A DNA stretch of 64,000 nt from Marinobacter maritimus (GCF_007671675.1 NZ_VCGW01000001.1:682001-746000), one strand, 5' to 3'. Positions 53,558 to 63,260 are shown, numbered from the stretch's first letter. Numbers and translations: made by a program. The notes: generated by a model not told the origin, from the sequence alone.

Positions 53558-55409
53558 TTATATTCCGGCAATAACGGTTTGGTTGCGACCCCGGGCCTTT
53601 GCTTCGTAGAGCGCGCCGTCTGCACGCTCGAAAAGAGCCTGTTGATCTTCGTCCGGAAGCAGCGAGGCAATTCCCGCGCTCAAGGTAAGGCAGGCTTTCT
53701 TGCCGTCCGGCCCGTTCACGGTGGTGGTTTGGAGATCCTGTAGCAGAGCTTCGCATACTCTTTGCGCGCCGACGGTGTCTGTGTCGGGTAACAGCAATGC
53801 GAACTCCTCACCACCGAACCTGATGGTGATATCCCGCGGGCGCTTCACATGACGAGTCAGAATGCTCGCAATCATTTGCAGGCAGGTATCGCCAAAACCA
53901 TGGCCCCAGGTGTCGTTGATAGCCTTGAAATGATCAGCGTCCACCAGGGCAATAGTGAAGGGCTGCCCTGTTCTGCGGGCTTCGGCGCATAGCTCGGGCA
54001 ACACGTTATCCATGTGGCGCCGATTATAAAGGCCGGTCAGCGGGTCGTTGAGACTTAGCGTTGCGAGCTTGCGGTTGGCATTCTCCAGCTCTCGCATGGT
54101 TGACCGTAGCTGGGCAGTACGTTCGTGGACCCTGTACTCCAGATCGCTACGGGCGGCCTGCTCCACTTCCAGCAATTTATCACTGAGCAGCCGCCAGCGT
54201 TGAACCATTGCGTAGTTGAGAAGGATAATCTGGCCGCCAATCGCCAATCGCCACTTGCATGAGCGACTCCCGGGCCAGGAATTCCGTCAGGTATCCGAAC
54301 GCTGCAGCCGCATAGATCAGCGATCCGGCCGCCATGACCGCCCAGGCAAGAACATACCATTTTGCCGGTTGGTAACCCTGGCGCCAACGGCTTATGGCGA
54401 TGACCGAAAGAACGAATATGGTGGCAAGCCCGAGAGCGGTATTAAAGAGGATAGCCTGGCTGTAAGGCAAAACCAGAGTCAGGCCGGTAAAGCCGGCGCA
54501 GGTCCAGATAATAGCTTTCAGCATTTTGTCTGCACGGGTGTATTTGTCTACATCCAGAAAAGAGCGCCCGAACAGGGTCATTGCCAGTGTGCACAGAACC
54601 AGGGTCAACGGGATGGAGGTGTTTGCGAACTCGGGGTTCTCGGGCCAGAAATACTGGTTGGCAAAACCGCCCATGGCAAACAGGAAAAGCCCCATTGCTA
54701 ACATATAAAGGGCGTTGTGCAGGTAATACAGGGTTCCTGAGCTGAAAAGCAGAAGCAGATTGAATATGGCGAGCACCAGAACAGCTCCGAAGAACAGTCC
54801 GTGGGTAATCGCCAGTTGGTTGCTTTCGGCTATCAATTCTGCCGGTGTTTCGAGTCGTAATGGAATGTTCAGTGCGCCACTGCTATGTATGCGCATGGTA
54901 ATAGTGCGGGTTTCGCCGCTGTTGAGTGTGACCGGCAGAAGGAAATACCGGTAATCTACTGCTCTTGAACGAAAAGGGTGCTGGTCACCGGTGACAACAA
55001 CGTCCGCGGGCTCGTCGCCCTGCCAGAAAGTGACTTCATCCAACAGCGGGTAGTTGAGGTTGAGGTACCAGAGCCGGCGTTCACTTCCATTATTGCGGAG
55101 TTTCAACTGTACCCAGTACACCGAACTGGTTCGGGTGAAAACCAGCTCGTGCCCGCGGGAAGGCGTCCAATTCAAGTCGCCAGGCAGCTCGTCAGGGCGG
55201 GTTGCGTTGTGAGCCTGGTCGCCCGGGGATGTCTGGTGGAAACACACGTAGTGCATAATCGCCGTGCGCGCCTGAGAGTTGGTCGCGTCCAGCACCGGAC
55301 ACTCTGAACGCTGCGGTGCTGTTAAACCCGGCACCGCAGCGTTCACAAGCCCTGATGCCGCAGCAAAGCAGCAGGCCAGAAGAAAAAATAGCCGTGCGAA
55401 AAATGACAT
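53558..55409 (-). pseudogene. 7TM-DISM diguanylate cyclase, split by a frameshift
   Basis: Two overlapping reading frames make one protein. The upstream part (from 55409) has a signal, a 7TMR-DISM extracellular domain (ARTAIMHYVCFHQTSPG, RLWYLNLNYPLLDEVTFWQ) and seven helices. The downstream part has a coiled coil and a GGDEF domain (DPLTGLYNRRHMDN, active site GGEEF), with an RPRD product-inhibition site five residues before it. At 54239-54252 a 7-base unit occurs twice, shifting the frame just after FLARESLMQVAIG. Removing one copy gives a continuous 614-residue protein. The gene is broken in this sequence, but the repeat could slip and restore it, or it may be a sequencing error. Confidence 0.85.
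54239..54252 (-). repeat. 7-bp tandem duplication (AATCGCC x2)
   Basis: AATCGCC AATCGCC on the plus strand (GGCGATT twice in coding sense). One copy restores Q-V-A-I-G-G-Q in frame through the last membrane helix of the cyclase; two copies shift it. A partial third copy (GCC) precedes it, so slippage is easy to imagine. Confidence 0.9.
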
Positions 55410-55516
55410 CAGACGCTTCCACAGACATTAGGACTGGGAGTGTAGCGAACGTCTACAATCTATGTTGTTAAACTGTTTAAAATTATGCGAATGATCACAG
55501 GCTGGGGGTATTTCGC

Positions 55517-55807
55517 TTAAACACCGCTCTGTTCGAGGACTGTTATGACTTCATCCTTGTCCATCATCGGAACAAGTTCGGCCATCAGGCTGCGGCGGTC
55601 CTGAGACTGGTACCAACGATTCCAGTCGGCCTCGGAGCGCCAGTTGGCAAGCGTAATCCGGTGATTGGCGTCATGACTGTCAACCAGCGTTTCTCCGGAA
55701 ATAAATCCCGGGGCAGCAACTGCCCGTTGCAAAACCTTGCGGGAGCGTTCTTCGTAAGCAGTTTCAAGTGACTCGGCTATGTGGCGTTCAATCAGAACCC
55801 GGATCAT
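55517..55807 (-). CDS. Antibiotic biosynthesis monooxygenase-like (ABM) protein
   Basis: A 96-residue dimeric alpha-beta barrel protein: MIRVLIERHIAESLETAYEE, PGFISGETLVDSHDANHRIT, WRSEADWNRWYQSQDR. This is the ABM/heme-oxygenase-like fold, used for many small oxygenases and for unknown roles. GGAGG lies at ideal distance before the chosen ATG, cutting 53 residues from the open frame. It is divergent from tusA with an 84-base gap. Confidence 0.8.
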   Translation of the reverse strand: MIRVLIERHIAESLETAYEERSRKVLQRAVAAPGFISGETLVDSHDANHRITLANWRSEADWNRWYQSQDRRSLMAELVPMMDKDEVITVLEQSGV

Positions 55808-55891
55808 GCAAACCTCCAGATGTTTTAATGGTATAAACAGTAATTTAGCACGTATTTCTGAAAAAACAGGTCGAATAGAGGGAGATGTTTT

Positions 55892-56131
55892 GTGACTGCT
55901 GTCGAGTATGATGCCGAGCTTGATGCCTGCGGGCTGTTCTGTCCCGAGCCCGTTATGTTGCTTCACACGCGCATCAAAGATGTGGCGCCGGGAAGAATTC
56001 TAAGGGTAACCGCTACAGATCCTTCAACGACCCGCGATGTCCCCCGGTTCTGCCAGTTTTTGGGACATGAGCTGGTGAGCCATGCAGAGCAGGATGATCG
56101 CTATATCTACCTCATACGTCGTGGCGATTGA
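55892..56131 (+). CDS. tusA: TusA/SirA-family sulfurtransferase
   Basis: A 79-residue sulfur-carrier protein with the family motif DACGLFCPEPVMLL (active Cys17 in CPxP) and LRVTATDPSTTRDVPRFCQF. It passes persulfide sulfur for tRNA 2-thiouridine or cofactor synthesis. A GTG start follows GAGGGA. A TusA paralogue cannot be excluded without seeing the rest of the genome. It converges on dsbD, 15 bases away. Confidence 0.88.
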   Translation: MTAVEYDAELDACGLFCPEPVMLLHTRIKDVAPGRILRVTATDPSTTRDVPRFCQFLGHELVSHAEQDDRYIYLIRRGD

Positions 56132-56146
56132 AACGGGTTTCTCTGA

Positions 56147-58048
56147 TTAGATGGATACGGGCAAGTCATTGATGTGTTTCAGGAACTGATCCCGGTTCAT
56201 CTCGCCCAGAACTCGTTCGCGCGCCATCTCCTCACCGTTGGTGTCGTAGAACAGGATGGCCGGAGGCCCGAATAACCCCAGGCTGTCCAGCATGGCCTGT
56301 TGAGCTGGCGTATTATCTGTCATATCGATTTGCAGCAGCGTGAAGGGGCCGAGCGCATTAACTACGCCAGCATCACTGAATACGTTGCGTTCCATGACTT
56401 TGCAGGAAATGCACCAGTCTGCGTAAAAATCCAGAACCACGGGCCGGCCCTGCTGCCTGGCCTGTAACAGCATAGCCTCAATCTCCGAAGGACTCTCTAC
56501 CCGGGCAAAATCAGCGTGGCTGTTGACAGAGCCGGTGGTCGAGCCTGATTGTTCGCCCGTGTAGGCTTTGGCGATAAACGGGTCTAACGGAGCCAGAGGG
56601 TCATTGGCGCCGCCAACGGCACCTGCGAGCAGAGCTAGCCCGTAGGCAAAGAAGATCAAGCCCAGGCCTTTCCGAGTGCGTTCCCAGCCAGCTTTGGCTG
56701 CGTCGAAGGCGCCCAGCTGTACGCCGGTTATGGCAAGTAGCCCACCCCAGAGTGTTAACCCTAGCCAGCCTGGAACCAGGCGCTCAATCAACCAGATAGC
56801 GACGGCAATCAGCATGACGCCATAAAAGTGTTTGACGGTGGTCATCCAGTGACCGGTCGTCGGGAGAAGTCTTCGTCCACCTACGGCCACAAGAATAAGC
56901 GGGATGCCCATGCCCAGACCAAGGGAGAAAAGGGCAATGCCACCGATCATGGCGTCCTGCGTCGTGGATATATAAAGCAGGCTGCCGGCGAGAGGCGCAG
57001 AAACACAGGGCGAGACAATCAATGCTGAGAGGGCGCCGATACCGAAAATGCTGATAACTCTGCCGCCTGTGAGCCGCTGGCTGGCATCATTCAGGGGTTC
57101 GCTGATAAAACGCGGGAGCTGAATCTCGAACAGATCAAACATGGAGAGAGCAAAAACCACAAACATCAGTGCGAAAACGCCTAGCACCCAAGGTGATTGT
57201 AGTTGCGCCTGCAGGTTGAAGCTTGCGCCCAGAAGCCCGGTAAGCACACCAGCTCCTGCATAGGTAAGAGCCATTCCCAGCACGTAGCTGGTTGAGAGCA
57301 GTAATGCATGCCCCGTTGTACGTGTGTTCTGCCCGGATACCAGGGAAGAAATGATCGGAACCATTGGAAGTACACAGGGTGTGAAGGTCAGGCCCAGACC
57401 AAGAAGGAGAAATACGCCGGCAATCACCAGAGTTGACTGCTCCGAAAGGAATCCGGCAAGCCCTGTGGCTGAGTTGGTGTCTGCTCGGGAAGTTGTGCTG
57501 CTCTGGCTGCTTTTGCCCGCTCCGCCTTGCTGTGAGCCAGAATCCTGGCTCTGATAAAAGAGCACCTCTCGAGTCTGCGGCGGATAGCAGAGACCCGCTT
57601 TCGCACAGCCCTGATAAGTGACCTCGAACCGGGCCTCGCGAATACCGTCAGGTAGCGTTACCGGAATCTTTGCTTCTACAGGGTCGAAAAAAACGGTGGT
57701 TTTGCCGAAATAATCATCCTCGGTTTCAGTTCCCGGGCTCGAGAACTCCAATGGGCCCGCACTCACGCCTTCATCCAGAGCCTCGATACTGATGCGATCC
57801 CTGTAGAGGTAATGTCCGGGAGTTATGTCCCAGAACAGCACAACGGCATTTCCTTCCGTGGTATGGCTGAAAGGGAGCGCTTCATCCACCGGGAGAAATT
57901 GATTGCCCTGCCCCCCGAAGAGGGAGTTGCTGCCACCAATCGCCCCGGCAGCGTTCGCTGCGGTGAGCAACAGCGTTAACATGAGAAGAAGGCTGTATGG
58001 CCCCGTGACGCGGCGGATGCTGCCGGATGTGGTGGATAGAGCTCTCAT
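56147..58048 (-). CDS. dsbD: Thiol:disulfide interchange protein DsbD
   Basis: A 633-residue protein that carries reducing power from cytoplasmic thioredoxin to the periplasm. All three parts are present: an N-terminal domain with YQGCAKAGLCYPP after the signal peptide; eight helices with FTPCVLPMVP and VSPCVSAPLAGS; and a C-terminal thioredoxin domain with YADWCISCKVME. The start MRALSTTSG is chosen for the signal; the open frame continues upstream but would reach into the epmC promoter. It can supply electrons to TlpA-like proteins such as the one in the envelope operon. Confidence 0.92.
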   Translation of the reverse strand: MRALSTTSGSIRRVTGPYSLLLMLTLLLTAANAAGAIGGSNSLFGGQGNQFLPVDEALPFSHTTEGNAVVLFWDITPGHYLYRDRISIEALDEGVSAGPLEFSSPGTETEDDYFGKTTVFFDPVEAKIPVTLPDGIREARFEVTYQGCAKAGLCYPPQTREVLFYQSQDSGSQQGGAGKSSQSSTTSRADTNSATGLAGFLSEQSTLVIAGVFLLLGLGLTFTPCVLPMVPIISSLVSGQNTRTTGHALLLSTSYVLGMALTYAGAGVLTGLLGASFNLQAQLQSPWVLGVFALMFVVFALSMFDLFEIQLPRFISEPLNDASQRLTGGRVISIFGIGALSALIVSPCVSAPLAGSLLYISTTQDAMIGGIALFSLGLGMGIPLILVAVGGRRLLPTTGHWMTTVKHFYGVMLIAVAIWLIERLVPGWLGLTLWGGLLAITGVQLGAFDAAKAGWERTRKGLGLIFFAYGLALLAGAVGGANDPLAPLDPFIAKAYTGEQSGSTTGSVNSHADFARVESPSEIEAMLLQARQQGRPVVLDFYADWCISCKVMERNVFSDAGVVNALGPFTLLQIDMTDNTPAQQAMLDSLGLFGPPAILFYDTNGEEMARERVLGEMNRDQFLKHINDLPVSI

Positions 58049-58207
58049 GGAATGCGAAGTTTCCCGGTTTATGTCGTATTTTGGAGAACAGGTCACAGTG
58101 CTGGATGAACTGCCTGTCCGGTAATGTTCAGCAAGCCAGTGGACACAGTGGACGGGCAAAAGTTCCCACTGGCAATGGACGCATTAAAGTCGCACAATAG
58201 CCACCCA

Positions 58208-58789
58208 ATGAATCACAGCCCAAACGATCTTATCATGCTGTTTAATGACCTGTTTCGGGAGGCTTTCCGGACAACTCTGGTCAAAGGCAGCGAAGAACCC
58301 GAATATCTGCCTGCAGGCAGCGCCGGAGATATGGCGCAGATTGTTTTTGCCCATGGCTATTATGCCAGTGCTTTGCACGAAATAGCTCATTGGTGCGTTG
58401 CAGGTGAGCACAGGCGCACACTTCACGACTACGGTTACTGGTACTGTCCGGATGGCCGGACATCTGCGCAGCAGCTTGCTTTTGAACAGGTTGAAGTAAA
58501 ACCACAAGCTATCGAATGGTTGTTTTCAGTCGCTGCCGGCTCGCGTTTCCATATCAGTGTGGATAACCTTTCCGGAGAAGGTGCGTCTGACGAATACAGC
58601 TTTCGGTGCAGGGTGCTGGAACAGGCAGAAGGCTACCTGGACAGAGGTCTGCCGCAGCGGGCACAGTCCTTTTTTGATACCCTGAAATCGTTTTATGGAA
58701 CCGGCGATACCTTCAGAGCAGCCTGGCACTATGATGTTGGGCGTGTGGTTCCATCATATTTCGCAAAAGAACACTATGAGGCAAACTGA
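58208..58789 (+). CDS. epmC: EF-P hydroxylase EpmC
   Basis: A 193-residue enzyme that hydroxylates the lysyl-lysine of elongation factor P. Alignment by eye to E. coli EpmC is clear: MNHSPNDLIMLFNDLF, RIVFAHG-type AQIVFAHGYYASALHEIAHW, the HxxxH metal site, GYWYCPDGR, EVKPQAIEWLFSVAAG and DNLSGEG. The start is placed by that alignment; longer frames add unrelated residues. It lies seven bases before rhlB. Confidence 0.9.
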   Translation: MNHSPNDLIMLFNDLFREAFRTTLVKGSEEPEYLPAGSAGDMAQIVFAHGYYASALHEIAHWCVAGEHRRTLHDYGYWYCPDGRTSAQQLAFEQVEVKPQAIEWLFSVAAGSRFHISVDNLSGEGASDEYSFRCRVLEQAEGYLDRGLPQRAQSFFDTLKSFYGTGDTFRAAWHYDVGRVVPSYFAKEHYEAN

Positions 58790-58795
58790 GACTCC

Positions 58796-60082
58796 ATGAC
58801 ATCTGACCCAAAGCACACCGGCGATCTGAGATTCAGCGATCTGAATCTGGACAAGCGCCTGCTGGACGCCATTGCTGCCATTGGTTTTGAATATTGCACG
58901 CCGATACAGGCAGAGACACTGCCCTGGACCCTGGCGTGTGAAGATCTTATCGGCCAGGCCCAGACCGGAACCGGGAAAACGGCGGCATTTCTTATAACAG
59001 CGATACAGAGCTTGCTTGAAACCCCCATTCCGGAAGGCGATCGCTTTGCTTCTGAGCCCCGCGTACTTGCGCTGGCGCCGACTCGCGAGCTTGCCATGCA
59101 AATTGCCAAGGACGCCGAAGAGCTGTGCAAACATACTGGCCACAAAGTGGTCACGGTTGTTGGCGGGATGCACTACGATAAACAACGCGAACAATTGCAC
59201 AATGGCATTGTGGATATTCTGGTGGCTACCCCGGGCCGACTGATCGACTTCCTTGGCTCACAGGATGTGTTCCTTGACCAGATCGATATTCTGATCCTCG
59301 ATGAAGCGGACCGGATGCTTGATATGGGATTCATTCCGGATGTGAAGCGCATTATCCGTAAATGCACGCCAAAGGATGAGCGCCAGACGTTGTTGTTCAG
59401 CGCGACATTCAACCAGGACGTTCTCAATCTTGCCTCGATGTGGACCAACAACGCTGAATTTGTGGAAATCGAGCCGGAGCAAAAAACTGCGGAGCGGGTT
59501 GAACAAACGGTTTATCTGGTGGGTGACGATGAGAAGCTGCCAGTGCTGGTCAATTACCTGAAGCGCCCGGACGTAGAAAAGGCGCTGGTATTTGCCAATC
59601 GCCGCGATCAATGCCGGGATCTTGAAGAGGACCTGCGCAATCAGGGCGTTAAGGTGGCGCTCATGTCCGGTGAAATTGCCCAGGCGAAGCGCCTGAAAAC
59701 GCTGGAACAATTCAAGGCGGGCAGCATTCAGGTGTTGGTAGCCACCGACGTCGCCGGGCGTGGCATCCATGTAAATGGGGTTACCCACGTGTTCAATTAC
59801 AACCTGCCGGACAGTGCTGAAGATTACGTACATCGTATAGGGCGCACAGGTCGAGCGGGCAAAGCCGGCGTGGCTGTCAGCTTTGCGGGCGAAGATGATT
59901 CATTCGGCCTTCCTGCCATCGAGGCCTACATCAGCCAGAAACTCAAAACGGCGGTGCCGGAAGAGGAGTTGATGGCGGCAATGGATAATCCTCCCATTAC
60001 TCGCAAGCGCGGTCGTCGCCCATCACAGGGGCAGGGCGGACGGGGTTCTGGTGGTCGCAGCCCGCGTCCACGCAGGAACTGA
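58796..60082 (+). CDS. rhlB: DEAD-box RNA helicase RhlB
   Basis: A 428-residue ATP-dependent RNA helicase. Motifs in order: QAQTGTGKT, PTRELA, GG, ATPGRLID, DEADRMLDMGF, SATF, VFANRR, TDVAGRGIH and HRIGRTGRAG. The tail is rich in Arg and Gly (RKRGRRPSQGQGGRGSGG), as in RhlB, which works with RNase E in the degradosome. The weak ribosome site close to the epmC stop suggests coupling. Confidence 0.9.
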   Translation: MTSDPKHTGDLRFSDLNLDKRLLDAIAAIGFEYCTPIQAETLPWTLACEDLIGQAQTGTGKTAAFLITAIQSLLETPIPEGDRFASEPRVLALAPTRELAMQIAKDAEELCKHTGHKVVTVVGGMHYDKQREQLHNGIVDILVATPGRLIDFLGSQDVFLDQIDILILDEADRMLDMGFIPDVKRIIRKCTPKDERQTLLFSATFNQDVLNLASMWTNNAEFVEIEPEQKTAERVEQTVYLVGDDEKLPVLVNYLKRPDVEKALVFANRRDQCRDLEEDLRNQGVKVALMSGEIAQAKRLKTLEQFKAGSIQVLVATDVAGRGIHVNGVTHVFNYNLPDSAEDYVHRIGRTGRAGKAGVAVSFAGEDDSFGLPAIEAYISQKLKTAVPEEELMAAMDNPPITRKRGRRPSQGQGGRGSGGRSPRPRRN

Positions 60083-60099
60083 CACGGCGGGAGTTGATT

Positions 60100-61254
60100 A
60101 TGTTGATCGTTGCAGATGAGAACATTCCGCTGCTGGAAGCCTTTTTTGGCGATGTTGGTGAAGTGCGGCGGGTTTCCGGTCGGACCATGAGTGCCGAAGA
60201 TGTGCGAGATGCCGATGTACTACTGGTTCGCTCTGTAACCCGTGTAAATCGTGCCTTGCTTGAAGGCAGCGCAGTGCGCTTCGTCGGAACCACGACAATT
60301 GGAACCGATCACGTCGACCTGGACTGGCTCGAGGAAAAGGGCGTTCGTTTTGCGGCGGCGCCGGGCTGCAACGCCAACAGTGTTGCGGAGTATGTGCTGA
60401 GCGTATTGTCTCTGCGGGCAGAGCGCCTTGCTCTTGACGACTGGTCAAGGCAGACCATAGGCATTGTTGGTGTCGGCAATGTCGGTCGTGAACTCGCTGA
60501 CAAACTTGTTCGACTCGGCTTCAAGGTCAAGCTTTGTGATCCGCCCAGGGCGGAGCAGGAACAGGACGATACCCAAATCTTTGTTGGCTTGGACGAGGCG
60601 CTTGCGTGCGATGTCGTCTCACTCCACACACCGCTGACCCGCGACTGTGCTCACCCCACCTTTCACATGATCGGCGAACAAGAGCTTGCGGCGTTGACGC
60701 CTGATCAACTTCTGATCAATGCCGGAAGAGGCGAGGTCATTGACGGTGCAGCACTGCGTGCGCGGCTGGATCAGGCCAACGCGCCACTGGTAGCTCTTGA
60801 TGTGTGGGAGCAAGAGCCCCGAATCAGTCCGGAGTTGGTGGACAGGGTCTGGCTGGCGACGCCCCACATCGCGGGCTACAGCCTTGAAGGCAAGGTTCGG
60901 GGAACGGAGATGATATACCAGGCGATGAGCAAATTCCTCGGGCTACCGACCCGTAAGACGGCAGGTCAATTTTTGCCCGAACCGGCCCTCAGCAAAGTCT
61001 CGTTTACCAGTGCAGCGGATGAGGGTGCGGCGGTAAGGATAGCGTTGCGGGCTTGCTATGATCCACGACAGGACGATGCCCGCTTGCGTCAGACCATGAG
61101 AGCCCCGGTTGACGAGCGTGGTGCAGCTTTTGATCTCTTACGGCGTGATTACCCTGTGCGGCGGGAATGTTGCAGCTTGAAAGTCCAGCTCAAAGGTACA
61201 AGTAAATCTCTGCAAGACAGTTTTCGGGCCATCGGGTTCAAGCTGAAAATCTGA
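60100..61254 (+). CDS. pdxB: 4-phosphoerythronate dehydrogenase PdxB
   Basis: A 384-residue NAD-dependent dehydrogenase of vitamin B6 synthesis. It has the short N-terminal MLIVADENIPLLEAFF, the GxGNVG Rossmann motif (GIVGVGNVGRELADKL), INAGRGEVIDG, the catalytic His in WLATPHIAGYSLEGK and the PdxB-specific C-terminal domain. The ATG at 60100 has GGGAG upstream; TTG at 60094 is not needed. It follows rhlB by 17 bases. Confidence 0.93.
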   Translation: MLIVADENIPLLEAFFGDVGEVRRVSGRTMSAEDVRDADVLLVRSVTRVNRALLEGSAVRFVGTTTIGTDHVDLDWLEEKGVRFAAAPGCNANSVAEYVLSVLSLRAERLALDDWSRQTIGIVGVGNVGRELADKLVRLGFKVKLCDPPRAEQEQDDTQIFVGLDEALACDVVSLHTPLTRDCAHPTFHMIGEQELAALTPDQLLINAGRGEVIDGAALRARLDQANAPLVALDVWEQEPRISPELVDRVWLATPHIAGYSLEGKVRGTEMIYQAMSKFLGLPTRKTAGQFLPEPALSKVSFTSAADEGAAVRIALRACYDPRQDDARLRQTMRAPVDERGAAFDLLRRDYPVRRECCSLKVQLKGTSKSLQDSFRAIGFKLKI

Positions 61255-61273
61255 GCGCGATCTGTTGATCGGC

Positions 61274-61744
61274 TTAACAACTTTGCTTGTCCGCAAAGAG
61301 TGTCGCTCTTACAGCATGCCCGATACGCAAAAAATGGCGGCCTTTGAGCGCAGTTCGAACCAGATGTATATGGCTGGACAGGTCCTCCTGTAACGACGGA
61401 GGCAAGGATGTTTCTAACGGGCGCTCTGGCCCTCTGAGCTCCTGAACAAGTACGTCCGGTGCGGGGGAGCTCAGGCGGACAAATGCTTCCTGCGTGAGAA
61501 CCGCTTGATCGAGAGCCTCCTGTCGAATGGTGTCCACGTATCGAAGAAAGCCTTCTTCTGCCAACCAGAGCAGTGCCCCAAAGCAAGCCATGTGGCGCTT
61601 GCTGTGCAGCCCGAACTCATCCGGCTCGTCCGGTCCGGCGATATCTTCCACAAACAGGTTTACCCGCCTTGGAAAGGCACTATAAAGCTGTACCAGAGCC
61701 ACGGCTGCATCTTTGTAAAACTCTTCAATGTGGATGTCGGCCAT
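61274..61744 (-). CDS. Conserved small protein, unknown function
   Basis: A 156-residue cytoplasmic protein, mostly helical (IEEFYKDAAVALVQLYSAFP, KRHMACFGALLWLAEEGFL, TQEAFVRLSS). I do not recognise the family. AAGGA lies before the ATG, and the gene is 26 bases after alaA on the same strand, so it is probably co-transcribed with it. It has no membrane segment or signal. A short stem (CGATC-tgtt-GATCG, 61258-61271) lies between its end and the end of pdxB. Confidence 0.65.
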   Translation of the reverse strand: MADIHIEEFYKDAAVALVQLYSAFPRRVNLFVEDIAGPDEPDEFGLHSKRHMACFGALLWLAEEGFLRYVDTIRQEALDQAVLTQEAFVRLSSPAPDVLVQELRGPERPLETSLPPSLQEDLSSHIHLVRTALKGRHFLRIGHAVRATLFADKQSC

Positions 61745-61770
61745 GAGCGAAATCCTTTTTGCCGGTGCCT

Positions 61771-62985
61771 TTACTGTTGGTATTTGGTCAAGAAGTTGCC
61801 CAGCCTGCCCATTGCATCTTCCAGTGTGTCTTTGCGGGGCAGGAAAACAACCCGGAGATGTTGTTTGTCATCAATGTTGAACGCAGAGCCCTGAACCAGC
61901 AGGATTCTCTCCTGGAGCAGCAGATCCAGAACCAATTTTTCATCATTAACTATCGGGAATTTTTTAGGGTCCAGTCGCGGGAAAAGATACAGGGCGCCTT
62001 GAGGCTTTACACAACTTACACCGGGGATGTCGTTCAGCATCCGCCAGGCCGTTTCCCTTTGCTCGTATAACCGCCCGCCTGGCGCTACCAGATCGTTGAT
62101 TGACTGATATCCGCCCAGCGCTGTCTGAATAGCCAGCTGGGCAGGGACATTTGCGCACAGTCGCATGTTGGAGAGCATGTCTATGCCTTCAATCAGGTCT
62201 TTGGCCAAATGCTTGGCGCCACTAATAATCATCCAGCCAGAGCGGTAACCGGCAGCACGATAATTCTTGGACAGGCCGTTATAGGTGAAGAAGAGCACGT
62301 CATCCGCCAGTGATGCAGTGGATACATGCTGGGTGCCGTCATAGAGAATCTTGTCGTAGATCTCGTCTGAAAGCACGATCAGGTTATGCTTGCGGGCAAG
62401 TTCAATGACCTGTTCAAGCAGTTCCGGACTGTAAACTGAACCGGTGGGATTGTTAGGGTTGATCAGAACGATCGCACGGGTGCGATTCGTTATTTTTTTG
62501 CGGATATCGTCGATGTCCGGGAACCAGTTCTGTTCCTCATCGCATCGATAGTGCACAGGCTTTCCACTCGAGAGCGTCACAGCTGCAGTCCAGAGCGGGT
62601 AGTCTGGCGCTGGAATAAGCACTTCATCGCCAGTGTTGAGCATGGCCTGCATGGTCATCACGATCAGTTCGCTGACGCCGTTGCCCAGGAAAATGTCGTC
62701 AATATCGACTTTATCGATGCCCCTTTGCTGGCAATAGTGCATCACGGCCTTGCGAGCAGAAAACAGGCCTTTCGACTCCACATAGCCTTGGGCCTGTTGC
62801 ATGTTGTAAATCACGTCCTGCTGGATCTCTTCGGGAACATCCAGCTCGAAAGCGGCAGGGTTACCGATGTTGAGCTTAAGCACCCGGTGACCTTCTTCTT
62901 CCAGGCGGCGCGCCTCCCGCATCACTACGCCACGTATTTCATAACACACGTTATCCAGTTTGGCGGATTTGTAGTAGTTCTGCAT
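61771..62985 (-). CDS. alaA: Alanine-forming aminotransferase AlaA
   Basis: A 404-residue PLP enzyme that transfers the amino group from glutamate to pyruvate. Clear AlaA features: LNIGNPAAFELDVPEEI, DDIFLGNGVSELIVMTMQAM, PDYPLWTAAVTLSSG, LINPNNPTGSVY, the PLP lysine in TYNGLSKNYRAAGYRSGW and MLSNMRLCANVPAQLAIQTAL. The length matches E. coli AlaA. The gene faces gpx across a 275-base region with regulatory palindromes near gpx. Confidence 0.93.
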   Translation of the reverse strand: MQNYYKSAKLDNVCYEIRGVVMREARRLEEEGHRVLKLNIGNPAAFELDVPEEIQQDVIYNMQQAQGYVESKGLFSARKAVMHYCQQRGIDKVDIDDIFLGNGVSELIVMTMQAMLNTGDEVLIPAPDYPLWTAAVTLSSGKPVHYRCDEEQNWFPDIDDIRKKITNRTRAIVLINPNNPTGSVYSPELLEQVIELARKHNLIVLSDEIYDKILYDGTQHVSTASLADDVLFFTYNGLSKNYRAAGYRSGWMIISGAKHLAKDLIEGIDMLSNMRLCANVPAQLAIQTALGGYQSINDLVAPGGRLYEQRETAWRMLNDIPGVSCVKPQGALYLFPRLDPKKFPIVNDEKLVLDLLLQERILLVQGSAFNIDDKQHLRVVFLPRKDTLEDAMGRLGNFLTKYQQ

Positions 62986-63180
62986 AAGAGCCGGGTTTCC
63001 TAAGTCAGTAGACGTAAATCAGGCGCATGCCTTTCGGGCAAACCACTATTCTAGCGGAGGCGTGGCTAACGGCAACAGGGGAATTGTGATCAATTATGGC
63101 GGGTTAGCTCTATCTTCTGTTATTTCATGCCCGATAAACCAATTGCGTGCGGCCATTTTGCTGTATAGTCTTGAAATAAA

Positions 63181-63205
63181 TTGTGCACAATTTAAATGTG
63201 CACAA
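63181..63205. promoter_or_regulatory. Twin palindromic operator-like sites before gpx
   Basis: TTGTGCACAA (perfect 10-bp palindrome, 63181-63190) and TGTGCACAA (63197-63205) repeat the same core TGTGCACA with 16 bases between repeat centres, or about one and a half helical turns. A TATAGT at 63164-63169 with TTGCGT 15 bases upstream could form a promoter just before them. An OhrR-like regulator encoded after gpx is the likely binder. Confidence 0.5.
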
Positions 63206-63215
63206 TGCTGATGTC

Positions 63216-63234
63216 TGCCTGTTACAGACAGGCA
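63216..63234 (+). other. Leader hairpin of gpx
   Basis: TGCCTGT and ACAGGCA form a 7-bp stem with loop TACAG in the untranslated leader, ending 26 bases before the gpx start. It may stabilise the message or affect ribosome access; no T-run follows. Confidence 0.4.
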
Positions 63235-63260
63235 TTCACGTTTTTGAAAAGGAGAAACCT

